A stretch of DNA of 64,000 nucleotides from Acanthopleura granulata. Its lineage: Eukaryota; Mollusca; Polyplacophora; Chitonida; Chitonidae. Position 1 is the first letter of the stretch; every line of letters begins with the position of its first letter. The stretch covers positions 1,922,001 to 1,986,000 of the forward strand of contig JABBOT010000023.1 in assembly GCA_016165875.1 (NCBI GenBank), in the 5' to 3' direction. This document shows, piece after piece, positions 44,979 to 56,900 of the stretch. The position numbers were made by a program, and so were the translations under genes. The notes under the pieces are model-generated. The model made no database searches. It had not been told where the DNA came from and was given only the letters and a program-made list of their open reading frames with translations.

Positions 44979-47900
44979 CTGTCAATGAGAAGGAAAAAAT
45001 GAATGACTGACCACTGATTAAAGCCAGTCAAGCAAATGTCTTTTTTCTTGAATACTGAATGCATAAAGGACGATTAAAGATTGCTTAAATCAGTTATTGA
45101 GATGTTATTGATTATGGCAAAGATAAGTGTGTATGCATATCCATACATGCAAAATAAAATGTTACTAAATTGACCAGGACAAACTGTAAAGCAAATGAAG
45201 GAACTCACAGACACATGTACCATGGAATCTGCCAGGTTTTGCCTAGCCAATTTCTTTTTAGAAACTGAATTTGAACAACTCACAAAACTCAATCACCAAT
45301 GTATCAAAAACTCAATATAAAATTGGTCTAAACCTCTATTTTCCGACATGACTAGAAACCCTCCTGTCTGCACCTCCATATCTTTACCTTTTATATACCT
45401 GCTGTTTTGTCCAGCCTACAGTTATTCTTGACATTTTCAATCATACAGTTTACATTTTCGTAAGCAACTGAAGAGGGGATAATTGGAATATTTAAACCAT
45501 CTAGAAGAGAAAAAAACGTTCTTACCAGACACGCAACTAGCACAGCATCACTGTTATTTCTCTCATGTACATCTCTACATAGCTCTACCAAACGAGGCAA
45601 TCCTGAAAATTACAATATATATTCTGGAGAAACAACAAAATAATAATCATGTCAGCAGGTCTCTGAATGTTCACAATACTGTAGGAACTGGTACACAATA
45701 CTGTAGGAACTGGTACACAATACTGCAGGAGCCAGTACACAACACTGAAGGAGCTGGTAAATCGCCTGAGCAGAAAGGGCTACATTTTTGCCTTTCAGTG
45801 TTGTCTGGCCACTTGAATTGTATGTCACCCAATAGACTTCACCCATACACTTCTTGGGCCCAGCTGACTTAAGTCGAATATCCTTCTGTAACAAACCTTA
45901 CAGACCAAACAAACAATACAAAAACCTGAGGTGTTCAATGGGCAGCAGGGCCTTGACGCCCAATAGGGACCTGTCAGACGCCTGGCAACAGGGCCTTGAC
46001 GTCCAAAGAGGACCTGTCAGACGCCCGGCAGCTGGGACTTGACGCCCAATGGGTATCTGTCAGATGCCCGGCAACAGGGCCTTGACGCCCAATGAGTACC
46101 TGTCAGACGCCCGGCAGCAGGGCCTTGACGCCCAATGGGGATCTGTCAGATGCCCGGCAACAGGGCCTTGACGCCCAATGAGTACCTGTCAGATGCCCGG
46201 CAACAGGGCCTTGACGCCCAATGAGTACCTATCGACGCCCGGCAGCAGGGCCTTGACGCCCAATGGGGATCTGTCAGATGCCCGGCAACAGGGCCTTGAC
46301 GCCCAATGAGTACCTGTCAGATGCCCGGCAACAGGGCCTTGATGCCCAATGAGTACCTGTCAGACGCCCGGCAGCAGGGCCTTGACGCCCAAAGGGGATC
46401 TGTCAGATGCCCGGCAACAGGGCCTTGACGCCCAATGAGTACCTGTCAGATGCCCGGCAACAGGGCCTTGACGCCCAATGGGGACCTGTCAGACGCCCGG
46501 CAGCTGGGCTTTGACGCCATTTTATTGACGTCAAATATTCCTTTTACGGCTCAGCGTAATGACGTCACATTAAAGACAGTGTGTCGTTACAATAGAAACC
46601 AATACACTGTAACATTGTAGATGTTGTGCTGCGATCAATTTTTGACGTAACAACAGCTCAAGGTCCTGCTTCACACCAGCGCCACTTCACGATTAAAAAA
46701 AAAATGCCGCCTTCTCATTGTTGGAGTGAGACGTGCAAGACACCTGTGGTACACAATCCAACTTCTATGATCTAAATATCCCATTATACAACTATTCTTT
46801 GAGCAAACTGAACATGCTTGACTCTCAGCTCATTGAAAAGGCCATGGCAAAATGGTAAACAATGACTAAAGCTTTCACAGCATAGACACATAAACATTCA
46901 CACTGATGATGATGTAAACCACTGACCATGCTGCTGAACAACAGTCCTGGCATTCTGCGCATCACGACTGAGTCTGGTCAGCGCAATGGCGGCCTTTTGC
47001 TGGACACGCTCACAGGCGCACACTTCCGCCTCTCTGCTCTGGGGGGTGGGACCCTCATGGAGGAAGCTCAGCAGCAGCTCTATCCCACGGTGTTCCACAA
47101 TGTCATTACGACATCCCTCCACCGCAGCCATGTTAGCTAGTATTGTGGCCACCTGTATTAGAGCAGAGAGAACATATGTAATGTAAGCAATCATAATTTA
47201 TATGACAATGCACGAATAGGGGAGTTTCGAGATCGAACTCTTTAGTCGCTAAAGGCAAAAAGAGTCCTACTGTATCTTGTGACTTGTCAAAAAGGTTAGG
47301 CAACATTTGGTGACTTTAGTTTAGTGATCACAAATCTTACCGTGTTAAGGAAGTACAAATGACGTTTCTTTTCTTCAGTGACTTCTTAAATTCACAAACC
47401 TTCAGCTTCTCAATTTTCCCATAGTTTGCTCAAGTCTAAATAACTTTTCGTGACACTTTTTTGGACACTCTTATTATAGCAAATGTAATTAAAATAGTTG
47501 CCTAACATTTTTGCCACCTGGTACAGTAGTGCTTTTCTTACCTTTAGCGATAAAAGAGGTAGAGGCAGAATTTATTGTTTCTTGGATGATATCTTACAAA
47601 ATAATGACAACATCTTTGTTTACTGCTTTTTGTTTACTAAATTTGAAAAAGTATTAAATTTCAAACAGAAACATTTCTTTTTAGGACTGTTCCAATCAAA
47701 TGTAAGTATCACGCATGGAAACAGGGATCATCCAAGCCTACATTTTATATCTAAGGAGATACATATCACGTGACTGGATACTGTCTACCACCAAAACTGA
47801 AGCCAGCAAGCTTGGGAGAGTGTTGAGGATCATACAGACCTGGTCTTTAGCAAACATGGAGCTGGCTTTGGTTTCCGTGATGACTTTGGCCAGAATGCGG

Positions 47901-50900
47901 GGTGCACCCGCCTGCTGCAACAACTCACAAGCTGTAGTGTCCATGAAGGTCATGTTGGCCAGAGCAGCTGTGGACAACAACACCACTTCTGGTTTTGTGC
48001 TGGCATCACACAGAACTGTAAAACACAGGCCAACTCAACAGGTTAGAAACAAACCCGTTAAATTGTCCTAATCCATACTTATATCACAGCTTGTTTACAC
48101 CGATGCATTCTGGGGAAAACCACGGGTGTGAAGGTGCCATTTTTCTTCATTATCTGGTTTGCATGACCTGTGCGGTTTTTGGAAGCTGCTTAAATTTCGC
48201 TACTAACATGTCACATATTAATTGTTGTTTGCCAAATAGTGTATGGACAACTCAAAGGAGTCCTTACCTACATCTTAATGAGGTGTGAACCCTTGCCAAC
48301 AAAGCCTTGTGACAAGCAATCAAAAATGTAATTAGGCCTACCGGTAAGATTCAGGGCTATTAATCAGGACTGAGGCAAAATCCTTAAGCAAAGCTTTGGC
48401 AAAGCCTGTGAACTGAGGAGATTTCCATGTGGCTATAAAATAAATGACAAATTATATTAAACAAGCATCTTCAGGGTCCAGACCCGCCCGGATAGCGCAG
48501 TTGGTAAAGCATCCGCTTTCGGACGGGGAGATCTGGGCTCAAACCTGGGTCAGGTCATACCAAAGACTTTAAAAAATGATACATCCTGCCTCCTCGCTAG
48601 GCGCCTGGTGTCAGTATAATGTGACTGGGTGAGGGGAAATTGTTGGGTGTCTTTGGCAAGTCGTCTCCGTGAGGCAGCACCAGATAAAAGATACGGTGGA
48701 AATCCGTCCTGCACCAAGGAGACACTGCCTTCGTATAAGTGAAATATTCTTGAGTAGGGCGTTAAACAATAAGCATTCATTCATTCATTCTTGGAACAGG
48801 ATGGCAAGCGTTTATACAAGTATTGCTGAAAAAGCAATTCTACAGGGCCAAATTGAAGATATTGTGCCGATTTTTACAAGCGTTTATTACAAAAGCTATG
48901 CGTTTTACAAACTCTCCTGTAGAAGGACTACTCACGATGCAATGAACATACAGAAGTACAGATGAACCCACTGTTACAAAACTCCCCTGTTTCCTACACC
49001 CATAAAATTGATTGCCCTCAAATAGCGAAAAAATGCTGAACAACAATGAAGTAAATAAATTAATACTTGACCCTTACCTACCAATGCAGGTACCAAGTCA
49101 GCCATGTTCTCCTGGAATCCACTGATATGGTGATAGTTATCCAGACAAGGGGAGGTAATCTGTGCAATGACCCCAGCTGCCTCACCCATGAGCTCTTCAC
49201 TGGACCCGCTGTCACACAATATATTCTTGATGCACTCCACTCCGCCTACCTACATGTACACAGTCAATCAAACACAGACAGTGAACACGACTACTTCATA
49301 TATTTAATATGTGATTTTACACCAAACACATATTAGAAATCCTCAGCACTAAAGACTTTGAGAATCAACACAAACTATTTTGCAACACATCACTTCAAAA
49401 ATCAAATTAAACCCTTGGAGTATCTTCAGTTTATGCATATAGGAAACAGTGCAAACACAAAATAACAGATTCACATGCAGATAAGAGTAATACATCTTTG
49501 AGTGTATGCATTCCTTGACACTCCTATGGCCCTTAATTTATTTATCTATTTATTTATTGGTTGGTGTTTTACGCCGAACTCCAGAATATTTCACTTATAC
49601 GACGGCAGCCAGCATTATGGGAGCAGATTGGGCAGAGCCTGTGCCAAACTGATGTATGCCACATACATCCGTAGAGGAAGCCAGGATGAGTTGGACTTGA
49701 ACCAACATCAACTGCATTGTTCTGTCAATTTGAGTACAAGGTAAAAACCCAGAGTAAACCATCGTGGACAGTTCTTAAAGACTCAATCAACAAACTCCAT
49801 GGAAGAGAAATGCAGACCTCTAGAAGCTGGACTTCATCACTTGTGTTCACTGGTTGGTTTGATTGTTTGGGGGTTTCTTTTTAACTTCATTTTCACTGTA
49901 ATTTTGGTCATATCATAACTGAGTCTCTTTGCAACATGCCAAACTTAATGCCAACAGATTTATAATGATGCCTCATTAAGCATAATGCCGAAGACAACAG
50001 ACTCATAGCCTATCCCAGTCATGTGAATATATTGACACCAGAGCCCACCAGATCGATGTGTTCCTCATATGTTGAGCACCAAACAAGGTAGTGCCAAGAT
50101 TACTGATGTTAAGGTTTCAGGTACGATTCCTTTCATGTTGGTCTACTGGTATGGGGTTTGCCATCTTCAGTAGAGGAAAACACTTCAACAAACTTTTTTA
50201 AGTTGTAAGACCATAAGGTGATGTGATCTGATTTACAATGAAATACTCATAAAGATATATTTATTTATTTGATTTATTCACACGGTGGTGGCCAACATTA
50301 TGGGCCCACCGGAAACCCATGGTCATCCACAAGTTTTCTTCCCACGTAGTACTGGAGAGGAAGCCAGTGGGAGCTGGGCTTGAAGTCAGAAATTGCACTG
50401 ATGTGAGGCACCTGGGTCATTACGCTACACTAGTGCACTTACCCCCTCCATCATGGTGGCCCCAATAAAGATATAACCAGCCAGCAAGGAGACATAGCAT
50501 CATGCATTACACAATATTACGGACAATATAGAAGGTTAAATACATGTGCTGTAATAAAAGGGTCTCACTCTTTCCAGTTCCAGTATGCTTTCTGTCACAC
50601 AACAAATGGTTGCAACTGCCCTCAGAGCCTGTGCTTGGCTGCCTTGTAGTGAGGTTCTCCGACAGATCTCACACAGCACCCTCAACCCTCCCTCCTACGG
50701 CACAAAAAAAACAAACACAGACATGGGGTAAAACAGATCTCACACAGCACCCTAAACCCTCCCTCCTACGGCACAAAAAAAACAAACAAACACAGACATG
50801 GGGTAAAACAGATGTCAAACAGCACCCTCAACTCTCCCTCCTACGGCACAAAAAAAACAAACAAACACAGACATGGGGTAAAACAGATCTCACACAGCAC

Positions 50901-53900
50901 CCTCAACTCTCCCTCCTACGGCACAAAAAAAACAAACAAACACAGATATGGGGTAAAACAGATCTCACACAGCACCCTCAACTCTCCCTCCTACGGCACA
51001 AAAAAAACAAACAAACACAGACATGGGGTAAAACAGATCTCACACAGCACCCTCAACCCTCCCTCCTACGGCACAAAAAAAAACAAACAAACACAGACAT
51101 GGGGTAAAACAGATGTCAAACAGCACCCTCAACTCTCCCTCCTACGGCACAAAAAAAACAAACAAACACAGACATGGGGTAAAACAGATCTCACACAGCA
51201 CCCTCAACCCTCCCTCCTACGGCACAAAAAAAACAAACAAACACAGACATGGGGTAAAACAGATGTCAAACAGCACCCTCAACCCTCCCTCCTACAGCAC
51301 AAACAAACAGAGACATGGTGTACAAGAGATGTCAAACAGCACCCTCAAACCTCGCTTCTACAGCACAGAACAAGAGACATGGGGTAACACACATGTCAAA
51401 CGGCAAAAAATACACATTATTTACTTATTTATTTCATTGGTGCTTTATACCTTACACAAGAATAATTCACCAGCATTATGGTGGGAATAAACCAGACAAA
51501 ATATATATTACGAAGCTGTTCTAGTATTATGGACTCCAAGAGTTCCAAAATTTACCTAATAACTCCCATTTACAAGGCCAAAAACAGACAATTTGCTAGG
51601 CCATTTTTCAGCGCATTCTATGGGGTTTAGGCATCCCTAATTTTGGCACCCAAAAATGAAAACAGTTTATCACACCTTAACGACTGAAGCAGGATCCTGA
51701 ATAAATAAATCCATGCATGCTGAGTATTTCTTTCTTTCACTGGTGATTCATGACATCATCAAGAATATTTCCCATATGATTGGCTGATGTTTGGAGGAAC
51801 CCTGGCAGTGACTGGAGGAAACCACCACACTCCATCAGACCCCTGACAAATTTCCTGACTCAGCCAACCAATAACAAGCAGGACCTCAGCCTGGGGCCTC
51901 AGTGGTTTATGTTATTTATTTATTTGATTGGCATCTACGCTGTACTCAAAAATATTTAGGACTGGCTGTGCTTACCCTGGCGATAATGTAGCACATGTGT
52001 TCTCCCTCCAGACCGAGGCTGATAAGCGTGCTGAAGGTGGTGTTCAGCTCCTGCGGCGCCTCCGCCTCCTCCAGGTGCACAACCATACACTGATAAAACA
52101 TGCCAAAAAGACCCTTGCAGAATAAGCTCTGACACGTACAGAGTTCCTTCCATCTCATGGCCAAAAAATGGCAAAAATAGCCAACACTAATTTTTTCTGA
52201 CTGTCAACATAACTTTGTATCAAAAGAATGGTTCTGTAAACTGTGACAATACGCATGTTTCGAGTTACGTCGTTTTGACAACACAGCAACATCACTTTGC
52301 GAACTAACGATGATGTTTTACGGCATGGTAGGGCCACTTGCCTATCCTTTAACATCGCAGCTTTTGTGTTCAGAAGAATCTATAGTCAGAACTTCCTTTC
52401 AGTTGCCCAAAGTGATACACAACTTCACTGGAGAACACATTTTGAAAGTTTTATTTCATCTCTTTTGATAAATGTTCAATATTGTATATACCAGCCCATG
52501 TTAAATTGTGCAGGTTGACCCCATGGTGTCATAAAGTGGTGACGTCACATGACAAAGGAACATCACTCTGTTGCCGTGGCATCGCATCTCTTAGGCTGCA
52601 TATTGCAGCCTACATCAATAATGTGTCGCAACAATGACATGACATCAGTGCAGCATCAAAGGCTTGGTCTGTTGTGCCAAACTCATCCATACTGTTTTGT
52701 CACATTTTCTGAACAGTGTGTTACTGCAGGAAATTACACTTTGTTACTTTTTAACAAAAAATTCAAGCGGGTGGTAACCAAAAACTAGCACTGCACATTT
52801 TACTTTGTGCATTTTATGTCCTAATCTCCAGGGCTCAAAATGAAAGTTTTCAGTTTAACAGGCTCACCAAAGACAGATTCCTTTTTGCCTGTCTCTTGTC
52901 TCCAAAATAAAACCAAACTTAGAAATATATATAAATGAACTTCAAAAAAGCAGCTGTCTTAGAGCAGCCATTACATCAGCTGTGACTCTCCCACCCACAT
53001 TGTGCTCATCTGGGACATGAGGACAGGTGTTCAGTTTTGAGCGCTGATCAGAACGATTTGATATATATGTATATGATGGATGTGAAGTTAGGATTACTGG
53101 AAAGACACCTGGACAGAGCCTTTGGGAAAATTTGGTACTTGTCAGTACGGGAGAAATAAATTTGGACTGAAGGTCACACCAAACAAAGAGGTACATCTAA
53201 CTGGCTTTGTAAATATGTATGTGTATACATGTAAGCCAAGATAGTCAAGGTTTAGTCATCTGAAGAGCATCATTACCGACTTCTTAGCCAATGTGATGCT
53301 CTAGCCACAGAAGCATAACTTTTAATTCCTAACACACCAATGCTCTCCACTGAGTTGAAAGACAATGACAGCTATAATTACTTACAAGTAAGTTGATTTG
53401 TTACATGTACCGTATGTTAGTGAAATCACTGGTTTTGTTATTCACGTAGATAGAGCACACTGTACAGTTTATGAGCTGCAAGATTTGCTTCCCTTTGCAG
53501 AGAGCCCGAGAGAGACCATTGTGACAGGTTTAAACTGATGTACATGTATACATTTTAGATGTATACCTGCATACCTGCACCAAGTGACTCAGGAGAAGGT
53601 CGACCAATCGACTGAAGGACTGGCCCAGAAAGGTGAGCTGGTTGACTAGTCGCACCCTTAGGACTACAGAGTTACAGGTGTTGATGTTGAACCTAAAGGA
53701 AAAAGATGATTGTGTTAAAGCTTCAGTCGCACATGTTCTGTAATACAGGTAAGTACATGCAGAGTGAGTAAGTGCTTTTGGTTTAATGTCGTACTTAACA
53801 TTGTTTCAGTCATATGACGATGAAGAGTCCTTCTGGTGTGTGCATATACACTGTCTTCTTGTGGCAGGGCGAGTTCATACCACCAAATGGTGCCACCACT

Positions 53901-56900
53901 GGAACATCCTGCCGAAGGTACTAGACATGACACCCTACCCTGTCACATTATACTGACACCGGGCCGACCAGTCCTGTTTTGCTTGCTCTAACCTCTCAAT
54001 GACGAATGCCAAGGGAGGCAGCAACAAGTCCCACTTTTAAAGTCTTTAGTATGACCCGACCCGAGCTTGAACCTGGATCTTCCAACCTGGAGGCAGACAC
54101 TCTAACCACTAGATGACCCAGGCGGCCAGGTAAGCACATGCACATTGATTTCATGGTACCATTCTTCCCCTGTTCAGTAAGCTAACATGGACTAGTCTGT
54201 TTGCAGAATGATGATCTGTCTGGTAATCTTGAACCCTTAAAAATGTCAAAGGTCTGCCAATCTACGTAATTCATAAAAAGAAATACGAATACTGTTGCAA
54301 TAAATTTTAATCAAATATATCTATTATATATATCAAATATATATAAACATGTGTGTCAGACAGTTTTTCAGGGTTTTTTCTTGCCACTTTGTTATTGTGG
54401 TAACCACAATGGGAAATAATGAAAAACTGAGTTCTAGAAAAAGTTTGTATTGAGTTTTCATGAAAGAAATTGAGTTTCTGACACACTGATGACAAAAAAA
54501 AAAGAGTTTTCTGATTTGTTCAAATTGAGTTTCTAAAAAAAAAGGACTAGACAAATGCCTGTTATTATATGCAGATTTTCTTCATGACACACGTTATATA
54601 GTTTCCAACACAATTTCAGTCCTATCATGTACGTTTATAGTAAAATAAGCACTGCTAACATCACCTGATGTACTTGTACATATATCACAAGCAGAATCAT
54701 CATCAGATGACAGGTTGCTGTGTCAAATAAGCAACCCTTTCTGTTGCTGTGCTCAATTCACTCCTACTCTATGCAACCCTTCAGTGTGATCACATCACTA
54801 CAAGGCCTCACAAGCAGTCACAGCCAGCTAATCTACAAGCAGCACATTTGACCCTGTGACCTCACTAATTAGGAAACTGATTAGCTATAAGGAGAACAAT
54901 GCCTTCCTTACAATTACTTTACTGACTGAGCAGAGCCAAGAAATGAATCACTGATTACGTGATTGACCCAATAGCACTTGCATGCAAGTGACTGGAGCCC
55001 GGGACCTTCTAGCAGCTGATATGCCCATGTTTTAACTATTACTCTTCATTAATTTATTTATATACATTTGATTTGTGTTTAATGCTGTACTCAAGAATAT
55101 TTCAGTTAAATGTGGCCAGAATCAGGGTGGGAAGAAACCCGGGAGAGCCCAGAGGAAACACAACATCATCCATACACTGCTGGCAAATCTTCCCACTTAC
55201 CCACTCTTCATATACAACAGACAGGCGTTTGAGGAAACTGCATGGTCTTTAAGTGACAACTGATGACGTACCTGTCTGCCTGTTGGGCCAGCTTAGCACA
55301 CTCCCCCATTACTACCTCCTCTTGCTGTCAAAAACAAAATAAAACAGAATGTACATGAAGAATATGAATGTAAACCACATTATACCCTGTAAATCTGTAC
55401 AAAACTCCGTTTTGTTCTGTGAAAATCATAAATAACTGCACACAAAAGAATTGTGCAAATTTTATTATACTGATAATTGAAATAATGTAGACAGGATGGG
55501 TTGTTTAGGGAGGTAAATGGGTCAGAGATGGGAATGAGTGAATCAGGGATGTAGAAAGGCAGGTGGGTGCATCAGTGATATTGATAAGTAGGGAATGAGC
55601 CAGACAGGATGGTCAGAAATATATGTGGGTGGGTCAGGGGGTTGAGCTGAAAGGTAAGGAATGTAGATGGGAGAGTCAGGAGAGAATCAGGGGTGTAGAT
55701 GATGGTACAGTAATGTAGGTGGGTGGGTCAGAGTTGTACCTGGGTTGGTGTGAAAGGGATGCAGATTTGTTGCTCAAGGAGGTGGGTCTGTCAGGACTAT
55801 AGGTGGGTGGATCATGGATATAGGTGAGAGGGTCAAGGACTATAAACACCACCACCATTCCAGGTTTACAGACACACTCACTCCCATGATACAGGTGGGT
55901 GGGTCATGGATGTAGGTGGATTCGTTATGGATGTAGGTGGGTGGGTCATAGATGTAGGAGGGTAGGTCAGGGACTATAAACACCACCATCACTCCAGGTT
56001 TACAGACACACTCACTCCCATGATACATATGGGTGGGTCATGGATGTAGGTGGGTTCGTTATGGATGTAGGTGGGTGGGTCATAGATGTAGGCGGGTAGG
56101 TCAGGGACTATAAACACCACCATCACTCCAGGTTTACAGACTCACCTCCATGACACAGGTGGTTGGGTCAGAGATGTAGGTGGGTGGGACAGGGATGTAA
56201 GTGGGTGGATTAGGGATGTAGGTGGGTGGGACAGGGACTAATACCACCATCACCCCAGACTTACAGACAGACTCACCTCCATGATGCAGGTGGGTGGGTC
56301 ATACATGTAGAGGGGTGGGTCAGGGACTATAAACACCACCACCACCACCACTCCAGGTTTACAGACACACTCACCCCCATGATACAGATGGGTGGGTCAG
56401 GGATGTAAGTGTGTGGGTCAGGTTTGTAGGTGGGTGGGTCAGGGACTAACACCACCATCACTCCAGGTTTACAGGCAGATTGACCTCCATGACACAGGTG
56501 GGTGGGTCCGGGATGTAAGTGGGTGGGTCAGGGATGTAGGTGGGTGGGACAGGGACTAACACCACCTTCACCCAAGACTTACAGACAGACTCACCTCCAT
56601 GATGCAGGTGGGTGGGTCAGGGATGTAGGTGGGTGGGACAGGGACTAACACCACCATCACTCCAGGCTGACAGACAGACTCACCTCCATGATATAAGTGG
56701 GTGGGTCAGGGATGTAGGTGTTAGATAGGCTTATCAGTCCTCTGATAGGGCAGGTCACCTGAAGACTATTATAACTCAAGTGCTTCCATTTCTCTTTCTC
56801 TACCCTCCTGCAAAATAGAACAATCAATGGCATGAAATGAAGTGAAGAATTTTCAATAATAAATTCGTTCAACTGCACAGACATCATGATGATGCTGATT

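Noticed and set aside
48483..48560. Possible functional tRNA gene
   Set aside because: A and B boxes are good, but the sequence continues into a SINE body with an ATTC tail and the acceptor stem does not pair, so it is a SINE head.
50544..51490. Three long overlapping + strand open frames (125-191 aa) with repeated Lys/Asn/Thr-rich peptides
   Set aside because: They run through the 75-nt minisatellite, whose length is a multiple of three, so any frame without a stop stays open. The real coding content is INSC exon 7 on the other strand.
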